From: Achromobacter sp. MFA1 R4
GTDB lineage: Bacteria; Pseudomonadota; Gammaproteobacteria; Burkholderiales; Burkholderiaceae_B
Length of the DNA: 64,000 bases
Assembly (NCBI RefSeq): GCF_900156745.1
Contig: NZ_LT707065.1
Coordinates: forward strand, 2,914,001 to 2,978,000
Reading direction: 5' to 3'
The position numbers were made by a program, and so were the translations under genes. This document shows positions 1 through 8,748 of this stretch, piece after piece; the first letter of the stretch is position 1; each line of letters begins with the position of its first letter. The notes under the pieces were generated by a model, which was not told where the DNA came from, did no database searches, and worked only from the letters and a program-made list of their open reading frames with translations.

Positions 1-566
1 GCGCGCAGCTTGGGCACCGCGTCGGCCACCCGGTCCAGCAGCTCGCGGCCGCGCGCCGTCAAGCGGGCGCTGCCGGTCTCGAACTCAACGACCCGATTGC
101 TCAGCAGGTTGTCCAGCACGTCCTGCTCGTCCTTGCTGGCCGACACGCGCAAGCCGTTGACGATCTTGTAGGTGGGATTGAGCGAAGTCGCGAAGGTGCT
201 GGCGATCTGCTGGCGCGAGGCTTCGTTGTCCACCTCGCCGCGCAGCCGGATCTGCGTGCCGTCGATTTCAAGCTGGCCACGGTTGATCTGCTTGAGCGGA
301 CTGTCCAGCAGCTTGCCGACGTGTTGCGACCAGTTGGGCGGTGCCACGACGCCGCCCACATCGATGCGGTCGATCACGTTGCCCACGCCATACACTTTTT
401 GCAGCCGTTGCAGCACGTCGGCCTTGGTGGCCTCGTCCGGCACCGCGCCGCTGGCGACCACCTGGCCGGGTTGGGGAATGACATTGGCCGGAACCACCGT
501 GGCCGCGTCCTGGGCATAGGCCGACCAGGAGCAGGCGGCGGCCAGGACCAGAGAGAGAGTGCGCAT
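1..566 (-). CDS. BON/OmpA-family periplasmic protein, C-terminus outside window
   Basis: The frame is open from an ATG at 566 to the left edge, so about 188 residues are visible and the C-terminus is missing. It starts with a signal peptide (MRTLSLVLAAACSWSAYAQ). A BON-like stretch follows, with DVLQRLQKVYGVGNVIDRID and later IRLRGEVDNEASRQQIA. The visible end, VVEFETGSARLTARGRELLD, is the start of an OmpA C-terminal peptidoglycan-binding domain. It begins 3 bp after the tagF stop, so it is co-transcribed with tagF and tssM. TssL in this locus is the short form without an OmpA domain, so this protein may anchor the secretion complex to peptidoglycan, as TagL-type proteins do; that role is inferred. 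No lipobox is visible. Confidence 0.8.
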   Translation of the reverse strand, partial: MRTLSLVLAAACSWSAYAQDAATVVPANVIPQPGQVVASGAVPDEATKADVLQRLQKVYGVGNVIDRIDVGGVVAPPNWSQHVGKLLDSPLKQINRGQLEIDGTQIRLRGEVDNEASRQQIASTFATSLNPTYKIVNGLRVSASKDEQDVLDNLLSNRVVEFETGSARLTARGRELLDRVADAVPKLR

Positions 567-569
567 GTC

Positions 570-1553
570 CTAGGCTCCGATAAAGACTTCGCGGAAAGTT
601 TCCAGCGCCTGCCGCAGGGACAGCCGCGGTTGATCCAGATAGCTCGACAGCTTGGCCAGGCCGTGGCTGGCATTGACGTGGTCACGCACCCAGGGCGCGT
701 CTTCCAGCACGATGTAGTGCTGCGACAGGGTTTGCGGCGTCGACAGCAGCGTCGCCAGCGTCTGGGGCGATGCGCCGCGGAAGCCCACCACCAGCCGGTG
801 CTTGCCCGCGATCCGCCCGATGAAAATGGCGATCTCGAAATCGGCGCGGGTGAGGAACGGCGCGATGAGCGTCATCCAGTAGGTCGCGACCAGATTGATG
901 TAGAGCGGGTCGTCCGGCAGGGGCAGCGCCAGGCCGGTGTCCAGCTGCGATGAGCCGCTGGACATGACCGGCGCGAGCAGGATGCCCAGCGCCAGCACGA
1001 TGTCGTGCATGTTGGCGGCGTGGCCGTTGCTGCGCAGCATGGCTTCCACCCGCTCGATCGTCTGCAGGTCGATGAAGGCGTCGAATCCGTCATCGGCGGC
1101 CGTGCGGATTTCGCCTTCCAGGTCATTCAGCGTCTGCAGCACGGCAGCCGGGTCGCCTTCCTGCATCAGGCGCGAGGCGGCCGCATCCATGCGATTCCAC
1201 ATGCGGCTGAAGGCCAGCGGGCTGCGCGCGATGAAGTCCAGCGGGCGCGACACTTCCACGGAGGTCGCGCTGATGAAGGGAAAGCGCCGCCCGGACTGGT
1301 CCCGGCTGGGCTGCAGATGGCCGGCGATGGCCAGCTTTCCGCGCGAGCCCAGCACCGCGAATGGCACCGGCTGCGCCTCGTCGTACAGGGCTTTCCAGTG
1401 CGGGTCCTGCGCCAGGATCTCCATGGTGTTGGCGACCCAGGCGTCCAGCGTCGCCATCAACTGCGGATGCGAGGTGTTCTTGACGAAGTCGCCACGCGAC
1501 GGAATCTTGCCGAAGTAGGCCGTACGGAACATGGGGGACTGCGGATGGCTCAT
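570..1553 (-). CDS. tagF: T6SS-associated protein TagF
   Basis: 327 residues. The N-terminus carries the TagF signature FRTAYFGKIPSRGDFVKN, followed by the usual mixed alpha/beta domain. TagF proteins are accessory T6SS factors, in some species post-translational repressors of assembly, encoded beside tssM. The ATG at 1553 overlaps the tssM stop (ATGA), indicating translational coupling. The frame stays open upstream to 2117, but that extension lies wholly inside tssM, so the internal ATG is preferred. No PppA phosphatase domain is fused. Family assignment is firm; whether it represses or assists secretion here cannot be told. Confidence 0.93.
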   Translation of the reverse strand: MSHPQSPMFRTAYFGKIPSRGDFVKNTSHPQLMATLDAWVANTMEILAQDPHWKALYDEAQPVPFAVLGSRGKLAIAGHLQPSRDQSGRRFPFISATSVEVSRPLDFIARSPLAFSRMWNRMDAAASRLMQEGDPAAVLQTLNDLEGEIRTAADDGFDAFIDLQTIERVEAMLRSNGHAANMHDIVLALGILLAPVMSSGSSQLDTGLALPLPDDPLYINLVATYWMTLIAPFLTRADFEIAIFIGRIAGKHRLVVGFRGASPQTLATLLSTPQTLSQHYIVLEDAPWVRDHVNASHGLAKLSSYLDQPRLSLRQALETFREVFIGA

Positions 1554-4500
1554 TGCTGCGCTCCGGCAGGCGTCGGGGCGACGGAGGGTTGAGAGGACGT
1601 GCCCGCGACCGTGGCGGGCAGGCGCAGGTTGCGCAGGCCCTGGCTGCCCGGCTCGGTGCCGCCGGCGCTGGCGGCCTGGGCATTGCTGATGATGCGCAGC
1701 CGGACCGGGACGGTGATGTTGGACTTGGTCCAGCTCATCTCGAAGCTGCCGTCCGGGTTGGGCTTGCGCTGGGCGCCGGAAATCAGGCGCTCCAGGCCGA
1801 AGCGGCCGGGCTCGTTCACGATTTCGACCACGGTGCCATCGAAGGCGGTGGCCGTGATGCGCGCGCCGGGCGCGCCTTGCGCGTTGGGCCAGACGAAGTT
1901 GACCCATTGCGGCGGCGTGTTGCGGTAGCGCAGTTGCTGGCCGTCGATCTCGATGGTGTATTCCGTGATCCCGCCCGCGGGCTTGGGCTGGATCTGGAAG
2001 AGGGTCTGCGGCTGGCTGGCCGCGCCCGAACCGGCCGCGCCACCCGACAGCGGCGCGACCCATTGTGCGAAGTTGGCGGTGAACGACGGTTGCAGATCGA
2101 TGCCCATGTCGCCCCACGTGCGGGCCGTGAGGATGTCGCCCCGGCGCACGGTCAGCGGCCCCAGGGTTTCATTGACGTACTTGGCGATGCTGCCCTGCGG
2201 GCCGAACACCTGCGCGATCTCTTCGCCGCTGGCTTCCAGGCCCGCCTTGGTCGAGAACGGATACTTCTCCGACAGGTTCTGCATGAAGGCCTGATAGACC
2301 TGCGCGTTCCAGACCTTGTTCAGCTCGGCCTGGGCCGGCTGCATGACGACGGCGTAGCCCTGGATCAGCGGGCGCACCAGCAGCGGCCGCAGCGTCTCGC
2401 GCTGCGCCGGCGTCAGGCCGGCGAGCATCTGCTCGTCCACCAGCTTGAGCGCGTCGGCCAGTTCCGAATCCTTGCCTTCCAGCGTCTGGCGCATCAGCAG
2501 CAACGCGCCCGGGCCGGGATCGCCCTGGTTGTTGATCTGGTTAAAGCGCGTGCGGATCTTGGACAGGGCATTCATGTAATTGCCCAGCAGGGACTGGTTG
2601 TCGCGCGTGACGACCAGGCGCGCCACGTCGGAGAACTCGCGGCCCACCGGTCCCATCGGAATCTGCTCGCCGCCCGGCGCCGCCTCGGTCGGCTCGGGCT
2701 GGTTCTGGCGCAGGATCACGCGCTTGAACCAGGCCACGACGCCGGTCTGCGCCTGCGCAATGCCGGTGTTGATCAGCGACGGGTTGTCCCAGGAGGTCTG
2801 TTCGTACGTGGTGTTGATGAGCTTGACCAGCGGCGAGTTCTGCGGGTCGCCCAGGCGGTTCATGCCCTGCACCGCCTGATCGAAGCTCGTAAAGGGCTTG
2901 ATGGTGACCCCGCGCAGCATCTTCTGCCACTCCTGCGCGTACTCGGTCTTGTACATCGTCGCCAGGCTCTTCTGGATCTGCTCGGGGCTGCCTTCCAGCG
3001 TGAGATCGTCGCGCGCATTCACGCCCAGCACCCAGTCGCTGGTCTGCACTTCGTGGCGCGCGGCTTCGCCGATGGCCGGTTCGATGTACTGCTCCCAGGC
3101 CTCGCGCGTGAACGTGCCCGGCACCGCGTAGCTGCCCGCCACGATGGCGGCGTCGGCCTCGCCCATGATGCGCGCGACGGTCATCGCGGGGAAGCGCGTG
3201 GCGGCGCGCGCCTTCAGCGTGGCATAGGCGCGTTCGCGCGCTGGCATGCCCTGCATCACGCTGCGCAGGTTGCCGCGCGTGCGTTCCACCATGGCGAGGT
3301 TAGTTTCGATCTGCGGCCAGTCCGCATCGGCGGCACGCGCCACGTAGAACGAGATCAGGCGCTCGGCGCTGCGGATCAATTGGTCGCGCGGCATGGCGCC
3401 GCGGTTGGTCTCCAGCCATCCGCGCCAGAACCGTGTGATCTGGTCGGACAGGTGCGTGGGGTCCACGTGTTCGCGGTTGGCCATCATCAGGTACGTCTTG
3501 AGCGCGTTATAGGCGTCGTCGACGTTGGTGGGCGAGGCGTCCTGGAACAGCGTATCGCCGGCATTGGCGCGCACCGGCTGGGCCTGTGGCGGCGTCGCCG
3601 CGCGAGCGGCGCCGGCCGCCGCGGCCTGCGAGACGTCCACGCGGCCCAGATAATCTTCCAGGCTGGCCTTGACCGGCACCAGCATGAACTGGCGCAGGCC
3701 GTTGTAGTACTCGGCCAGCAGGCGCTGCTTGAGCACGTCGCCCTGGTACAGGCCCAGGCCCAGCGACAGCGGCCGGCTCGTCGAATAGCGGTCCAGCTGC
3801 TCGATGCGGTCCTGCAGGATCTCCATGGCTTCCAGGCGGCTTTGCAGGTCGGTGCGTTCGCTTTGCAGGCGCACCACCTTGTCCAGGTCCGCCTGCACAT
3901 TGCTGGCCAGTTGCCGGTTGCCCAGGTACGACCAGCTCCAGCCGCCCAGCACCAGTCCCAACGCCAGCACCAGGCCGAAGAAGGTCAGGTAGCGCATGCG
4001 GACCTTGTTCGGGCTGGCGTGCTGGCGCACCAGTTTCTTGTCGGCGAAGATCACGCTGGAGAACAGGTCGCGCAGGAAGAACCCATTGTGCGAGGTCACG
4101 CTGCGCGCCGCTTCGCGCGAGGCGGGACGCAAGGCGAAGCGTTCCGCGAGCTTCTCGGTCGAGGTGCTGCGCGACACGCCTTCCTGCAGCGCGCTGGTGA
4201 AGTAAAAGCCCCGGAATACGGGCTTGTACTGGAACGGGTTGGTTTCGAACAGCGTGGACAGAAAGGTGCGCAGCGCCGGCTTGATGCCGGCGAATTCCAG
4301 CGGGAAGGTCAAGAGCCCCGGAGGCAGGGCGCCGCTGCGTCGCAGCGAGATCTGCGCCGTGCCCATTTCCTTCAGGCCTTCATAGAGCTCGTCGAAGCGT
4401 TCGTCGAACAGCGCCAGCACATCGCGGCTTTCGTCGGCGCCGTACGGCAGCGTCGCGCCCCAGACGCGGTCGCGCTCGCGCGCGTCGGCATCGGCGAAGA

Positions 4501-5359
4501 ACTCGGAAAAACCCGCGATCAGGTCGGCCTTCGTGAAAATCACATATACCGGCGCGAAGACTTCCAGCCGGTCGGTCAGCTCCTGCACGCGCTGGCGCAG
4601 GTTCTTGGCCAGGTTGATGGCGAACTCGGGGCCGGCGTCCGTCAGCTCGCTGATGCTGGCCGCCACGATGATGCCGTTGATCGGCGCCTTCGGGCGATGC
4701 CGCTTGAGCAGATCCAGAAAGCTCATCCACTCGTTGCGGTCTTCTTCGTGCACCGAATAGCGGCCGGCCGTGTCCAGCAGGATGCCTTCCGTGGTGAAGA
4801 ACCAGTCGCAGTTGCGCGTGCCGCCCACGCCGCGCACGGCCGCGCCGTTCTTGTCGGCAAAGGGGAACTGCAGGCCCGAATTGATGACGGCGCTGCTCTT
4901 GCCCGCCGCGGGGTTGCCGATGACGATGTACCAGGGCAGCTCGTACAGCGCCTCGTTGCCGGACGTCTGGCCGATCTTGGACGTCTTGATGGTGCGCACG
5001 GCCTGCGCCAGGCGGGTGCGCAGCGCGTCGATTTCGCTGCGGTTGGCGGCGGGGCTGGCGGCGGCACCCGCCTGCACCTGCTGTTCCAGCATGTCGCCCA
5101 GTTTCTGGTTGGCGCGCCGCGTGCGGCGCCGCCGCCAGAGGTAGACGCAGAGCCACAGGAGCAGCAGCACGCCCAGCGCCGCGCCCGCCCAGGACAGGCC
5201 GATCTGCAGGGTGTCTGCGAAAAGGAAAAGGAAAACGGCCAGCGCGATCAGGCCGATGAGCATGAAGGTGCGCGGGTTGGCGAACGCGCGCCCGGTCCAG
5301 TAGCGCGCGTCGCTCATGGCGCTGGAAAATCGAGAAAGCAATCCTGATGGGCTACGCAT
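1550..5359 (-). CDS. tssM: T6SS membrane complex protein TssM (IcmF)
   Basis: 1,269 residues, normal for TssM. Two transmembrane helices lie near residues 30-75 and a third near 455-475 (FFGLVLALGLVLGGW). Between them is the cytoplasmic NTPase-like domain with an intact Walker A motif GNPAAGKSS near residue 147 and a DTAGRY motif, so this copy keeps nucleotide-binding residues that some TssM proteins lack. The large periplasmic part follows and should contact TssJ. With TssL and TssJ it forms the trans-envelope channel on which the tail docks. It is preceded by a 24-bp gap after the 453-aa membrane-protein gene and overlaps tagF at its end. Confidence 0.97.
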   Translation of the reverse strand: MRSPSGLLSRFSSAMSDARYWTGRAFANPRTFMLIGLIALAVFLFLFADTLQIGLSWAGAALGVLLLLWLCVYLWRRRRTRRANQKLGDMLEQQVQAGAAASPAANRSEIDALRTRLAQAVRTIKTSKIGQTSGNEALYELPWYIVIGNPAAGKSSAVINSGLQFPFADKNGAAVRGVGGTRNCDWFFTTEGILLDTAGRYSVHEEDRNEWMSFLDLLKRHRPKAPINGIIVAASISELTDAGPEFAINLAKNLRQRVQELTDRLEVFAPVYVIFTKADLIAGFSEFFADADARERDRVWGATLPYGADESRDVLALFDERFDELYEGLKEMGTAQISLRRSGALPPGLLTFPLEFAGIKPALRTFLSTLFETNPFQYKPVFRGFYFTSALQEGVSRSTSTEKLAERFALRPASREAARSVTSHNGFFLRDLFSSVIFADKKLVRQHASPNKVRMRYLTFFGLVLALGLVLGGWSWSYLGNRQLASNVQADLDKVVRLQSERTDLQSRLEAMEILQDRIEQLDRYSTSRPLSLGLGLYQGDVLKQRLLAEYYNGLRQFMLVPVKASLEDYLGRVDVSQAAAAGAARAATPPQAQPVRANAGDTLFQDASPTNVDDAYNALKTYLMMANREHVDPTHLSDQITRFWRGWLETNRGAMPRDQLIRSAERLISFYVARAADADWPQIETNLAMVERTRGNLRSVMQGMPARERAYATLKARAATRFPAMTVARIMGEADAAIVAGSYAVPGTFTREAWEQYIEPAIGEAARHEVQTSDWVLGVNARDDLTLEGSPEQIQKSLATMYKTEYAQEWQKMLRGVTIKPFTSFDQAVQGMNRLGDPQNSPLVKLINTTYEQTSWDNPSLINTGIAQAQTGVVAWFKRVILRQNQPEPTEAAPGGEQIPMGPVGREFSDVARLVVTRDNQSLLGNYMNALSKIRTRFNQINNQGDPGPGALLLMRQTLEGKDSELADALKLVDEQMLAGLTPAQRETLRPLLVRPLIQGYAVVMQPAQAELNKVWNAQVYQAFMQNLSEKYPFSTKAGLEASGEEIAQVFGPQGSIAKYVNETLGPLTVRRGDILTARTWGDMGIDLQPSFTANFAQWVAPLSGGAAGSGAASQPQTLFQIQPKPAGGITEYTIEIDGQQLRYRNTPPQWVNFVWPNAQGAPGARITATAFDGTVVEIVNEPGRFGLERLISGAQRKPNPDGSFEMSWTKSNITVPVRLRIISNAQAASAGGTEPGSQGLRNLRLPATVAGTSSQPSVAPTPAGAQQ

Positions 5360-5383
5360 GGTTTTCGCTGTTTTTTTTAGGGG

Positions 5384-6745
5384 TCAGGCGGTGGCGCTGG
5401 CTGCTGGCCGGGAGACCAGCGCGGCAGCGCGCAATGCGGGGTCTTGCAGGGTAAGGGCCAGCACCGGCTGGTCGAAGCGCAGGCAGGTTTCGCCGGCCAC
5501 GGCCAACGTCAGCAGCGACGCCGCCACGCCGGTGTGGCCACAGGCCACGCCGACGGCCTGGCAGTCTTTGCCGGCATCCAGGTGGGGAAACAATTGCGCG
5601 GCCACGCCCAGCGGTTCCAGCGGGCGGCTGCCGCGGTGATCGGCGTCGCTGACGAGGTGCACGACGCTGTCGGGCGAGACGTCGGCGGCGTTGAGCAGAT
5701 CGCGCGCCAGGTCCGCCAGCGGCGCTTCGGCCTGGGCGCCGCGCGCGTCGGCCGACTTCTGCCGCTGCAGCACGGGCGACAGCGTGACCCGCAGGTCCGC
5801 GTCGGCATCGGGCGGCGCCAGCAGCAGGCCGGCGGCCGCTTCGCCCGGAACGCGGCCCTGCGGATTGGCGTGCGTCAACAGCATGGACAAGCCATCCCAC
5901 TGGACGACCTGTGCCGCGTCGATATAGCCGTCGCCAGCCAGCACGATGCGCCATTGCGGTTGGGCTTTGGCGTCGCGCGGCTCGCTGGCGAGCTGACGCA
6001 GCAGATGGTCGGCCGCCATGGCGTCTTGGGCCGGATGTTCGGCGGTGCTGATGCGGGCATCGGGCCAGGCGCCGGCGGCCGCGCGCACGGCCGCGAGCGC
6101 GCGCAGGCGCGCGGCTTCGGGCCAGTGGGCCGGCATCAGCACGTCCAGGCGCAACAGCGGCCAGTCTTCTTCGCGCGCGGGCACGTCCAGCTCGGTCACG
6201 CGCGCATGCGCATCGCGGGTCAGGGCGCTTGCGATTTCGGTCAGCAAGGCGGTGACGCGCAAGGGGGCCGTGGCCAAGGCTTCCGGCGGCGCGCCCAGAT
6301 CGCGCGCGGCCGCGTACAGCTCCATGTCGTCCATGCCGGGTACGCGCGCGGCGAAGATCGGAAAGCCCTGCGGCGTCTTGAGTTCGGGGTCCAGCTCGGG
6401 ACGCTTGTGTTCGGCCAGCGCCTCGACGATGGCCGGAGCGTCGGCGCCCGCGGCGGCGCGCGCGGCGACCGCCGCGAGCCGCAGTTCGGCCGGGCGGGCC
6501 GGCACGTCGGCCGGCACATCTGTTCCGGCCTGGACGGGCGCAGCCTTGGGGGCGCGGGCGGCTCGCACGAGACGCGCGCCCACCAGGAAGGCAATCAGGA
6601 TCGCCAGCGGCAACGCAAACAGATACAGGCCGATGTCCACGGCGGTGGGCAGGGTGCGCGACTCCTGCCACCAGATGATGACGGCCAGCCATGCGACGGC
6701 GAACAGGGCCAGGACGAGCAGCCCCTTTTTCAACACGCGAGCCAT
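5384..6745 (-). CDS. T6SS-linked membrane protein with ketosynthase-like (thiolase-fold) C-terminus
   Basis: 453 residues. Two N-terminal transmembrane helices (about 7-27 and 39-58) are followed by a long cytoplasmic part. From about residue 245 it resembles a beta-ketoacyl synthase: VPGEAAAGLLLAP (near 298) recalls the GEGA region, SDADHRGSR lies near 367, and GHTGVAASLL (near 402) recalls the G-T-GA-G block. No cysteine is visible where the active-site Cys would be, so it is probably not a condensing enzyme. It sits between the M15 peptidase gene (TAATG overlap, 1 bp) and tssM, so it is part of the core operon. The fold call is by eye; function is unknown. Confidence 0.7.
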   Translation of the reverse strand: MARVLKKGLLVLALFAVAWLAVIIWWQESRTLPTAVDIGLYLFALPLAILIAFLVGARLVRAARAPKAAPVQAGTDVPADVPARPAELRLAAVAARAAAGADAPAIVEALAEHKRPELDPELKTPQGFPIFAARVPGMDDMELYAAARDLGAPPEALATAPLRVTALLTEIASALTRDAHARVTELDVPAREEDWPLLRLDVLMPAHWPEAARLRALAAVRAAAGAWPDARISTAEHPAQDAMAADHLLRQLASEPRDAKAQPQWRIVLAGDGYIDAAQVVQWDGLSMLLTHANPQGRVPGEAAAGLLLAPPDADADLRVTLSPVLQRQKSADARGAQAEAPLADLARDLLNAADVSPDSVVHLVSDADHRGSRPLEPLGVAAQLFPHLDAGKDCQAVGVACGHTGVAASLLTLAVAGETCLRFDQPVLALTLQDPALRAAALVSRPAASATA

Positions 6746-7596
6746 TATTTCGCGGCCTCCCGCGCCCGTTGCATGACGCCAGGCCGGCGCAACTCCACGT
6801 GGCCGAAGTCCATCATCTTCCAGCGGCCGCCCCAGGTCAGGCCGACAAGCTCCGCCGTCTCGCCGAACAGCTCATAGCCGCGCATCGCCCAGGGGTCTTT
6901 CTCCGAAATCACGATCTTGCCGTCGCGATAGAACGCGCTGTCCGCGGCCAGGCCAAACTGGTGATAGCTCTGGAACGCGCCGGCGTTGGTCACGTGCGAG
7001 CCCATGCCGGCCAGCTCTTGCTGCCGCTCGGGACTGCGATAGCCCTCGATCAGCGCCATTTCATAGCCATGCTGCTCGCGCATGATGCGATAGGCCAGCA
7101 GCAGCCGCTGACGGAAGTCGGCATCCAGCAGATCCCAGTTCCGGCTCGCGCCGCCCAGCTTCGGACGCACCAGTTCCACTTCGCGCGTGGTGAACGCTTC
7201 GGGGGGCAGGGCGGGGGGCGGAGCCAGTCTTTCGCCTTCCAGCAAGGCCTGGATCCGGGGGTCCGGACCGGTCATCGAGGTGCTGTAAACGAATGTGTGA
7301 TTGTGTCGCATGACGAAAGCGAAAAGTGACGGAACGGACACAACTGTCAGCCCGATCGCCACCTGCCACCGGTACCTTGAAACCCAGTCCATCCACGCGC
7401 CGACCCCTTTGCCGATGGCGCCCGCGGTGCCGCCCACGGCGCCTCCCGCATGGGTCGCGCCACGCGTTGCGCCCCGCGCCACGCCCGTTACGCACGCGCG
7501 CAATCCCCGCACCGCGCCTTGTCGCAGAGCCGGGAAAAACAGGAGCGCGGAGACGCCCACCGCCAGTAAAAAATACAGGGGCAGTAGCAACAGCAA
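6745..7596 (-). CDS. Membrane-anchored M15-family peptidoglycan peptidase
   Basis: Two N-terminal hydrophobic segments surround a Gly/Ala-rich loop, then a periplasmic M15/VanY-like domain follows. Zinc-site motifs are visible: SYHQFGLAAD (SxHxxGxAxD type) and the terminal DFGHVEL. Such enzymes cut peptide stems of peptidoglycan. Its place ahead of tssM suggests local wall opening for the membrane complex, analogous to TagX of Acinetobacter (inference). The frame is open to an ATG at 7761, but that would run into the divergent promoter region. A TTG at 7596 sits 8 nt after GAGG and precedes the first hydrophobic segment (283 residues), so it was chosen. The start is uncertain. Confidence 0.82.
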   Translation of the reverse strand: MLLLLPLYFLLAVGVSALLFFPALRQGAVRGLRACVTGVARGATRGATHAGGAVGGTAGAIGKGVGAWMDWVSRYRWQVAIGLTVVSVPSLFAFVMRHNHTFVYSTSMTGPDPRIQALLEGERLAPPPALPPEAFTTREVELVRPKLGGASRNWDLLDADFRQRLLLAYRIMREQHGYEMALIEGYRSPERQQELAGMGSHVTNAGAFQSYHQFGLAADSAFYRDGKIVISEKDPWAMRGYELFGETAELVGLTWGGRWKMMDFGHVELRRPGVMQRAREAAK

Positions 7597-7788
7597 GATG
7601 TGTCCCTCATGTGAAGGCGTAATCTTTTGTTCTATTCGCCCATGAGGCAAGTGCTCGGGCGTTGCAAACAGCGTCGGAGCCTTAGAAATCGTAACAAGAA
7701 TCGATGATTGAAAGACCCCTATCGGGTATTCTCGGCGGGCTTGGTTACAGGGGGGCTGCACACGCCTCCTGCTGACACGGGAATCCGC
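7597..7788. promoter_or_regulatory. Divergent intergenic region of the left T6SS arm
   Basis: About 190 bp between the leftward M15-tssM-tagF operon and the rightward vgrG cargo module. It is clearly more AT-rich than the flanking genes and must hold promoters for both directions. No convincing -35/-10 pair, sigma-54 site or operator could be picked out by eye. Confidence 0.35.
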
Positions 7789-8691
7789 ATGGCAGAAGAG
7801 AAAAAAGACGCTCGCCCCACGATGACCGCGCCGAGTCTGCTCGGCGCATCACGCGCCGCGCGTGGCGATGCCGACTCGACGCGAATCCTGGCCGCACTGG
7901 AAGGACGTGCGCCGCAAATCGAGGCCAACCCCCTGACGACAACGCGCGGCTCGCGCGCCCGCCGCTGGATGGCGCTGGCGGTGGTGCTGGCGCTGCTGGC
8001 GGGCGGCATCGTCTGGACGATTCACGAGGAAGGCGCCGCGCCGATGGTGGCGCAGGCCCCTGCCGCCGCGCCTGGGTCCGTGCCTGGGTCCGTGTCCACT
8101 TCCACTCCCGCGCCTTCCACGCAGCAGGCATCGAATTCCCCGTCGTCCGCGGCCACCGCCAACAATCCGCTCGCCGCCTTGGAAAGCCCGCCCGAAGTGG
8201 CCTCCATCATCGATGAAGCGCCGCCCGCGCGCGATGCGAACCTGGGACGCGGCGAACCCGACCCGCAAGGCGAGCCCACCAACCCCCTGTCCGTGCTGGC
8301 GATGACGCCGTCACCGGCCGCCGCAGCGCCCGCGCCCGGTCCCACACGCCAGGCCGCGGCGCAACTCGCGCAGCAGGCCAATGCGCCGCGCGCGGCCAAG
8401 CCCGCCGCGCCGGTGCCGGGCAAGAACACCCGGCCCGCCGATAAGGATGCCGCGCTCTTGTCGGCGCTCATGAGCTACGGCCTGCCGCCGGCATCGCCGC
8501 CGGGCACGCGCGTCTATAAGACGGAGGGCGTCTTCATGCGCGAAATGCCAGGCTCGCCGTTGTCCGAGCGGCTGAAGGAATGCCGCAGGCTGAGCTTCAT
8601 CGAGAGCGAGCAGTGCCGCCTGCGCGTGTGCGCAGGCCAATGGGGCACGGCAGTGGAATGCCCCACGCCGCAGGCCACGATCGAACCCTGA
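7789..8691 (+). CDS. Unknown single-pass membrane protein upstream of vgrG
   Basis: 300 residues from an ATG preceded by GGGA at 6 nt spacing; the frame is open to 7708 but the extension lacks support. A short cytoplasmic N-terminus (MAEEKKDARPTM) is followed by one transmembrane helix (about 62-80, MALAVVLALLAGGIVW). A Pro/Ala/Ser-rich, probably disordered region runs to about 230. The conserved-looking tail contains VYKTEGVFMREMPGSPLSER and four cysteines, which suggests a small disulphide-bonded periplasmic domain. It is the first gene of the rightward cargo module, 57 bp before vgrG. I do not recognise the family; a periplasmic assembly or stabilising role in secretion is conceivable but unproven. 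Confidence 0.75.
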   Translation: MAEEKKDARPTMTAPSLLGASRAARGDADSTRILAALEGRAPQIEANPLTTTRGSRARRWMALAVVLALLAGGIVWTIHEEGAAPMVAQAPAAAPGSVPGSVSTSTPAPSTQQASNSPSSAATANNPLAALESPPEVASIIDEAPPARDANLGRGEPDPQGEPTNPLSVLAMTPSPAAAAPAPGPTRQAAAQLAQQANAPRAAKPAAPVPGKNTRPADKDAALLSALMSYGLPPASPPGTRVYKTEGVFMREMPGSPLSERLKECRRLSFIESEQCRLRVCAGQWGTAVECPTPQATIEP

Positions 8692-8748
8692 ATTTCTTCC
8701 GGCCGGAATCGGCTGGTATTGCCCACGTCCCCACGAGGTTTTTGTTCC

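Noticed and set aside
1553..5347. A 1,264-residue plus-strand open frame antisense to tssM
   Set aside because: It is Arg/Ala/Gly/Gln-rich, matches no domain, and mirrors tssM codon structure. High GC leaves long stop-free antisense frames.
8697..8708. ttccggccggaa palindrome between the unknown gene and vgrG as a terminator
   Set aside because: A 12-bp palindrome without loop or T-run; no support for termination.
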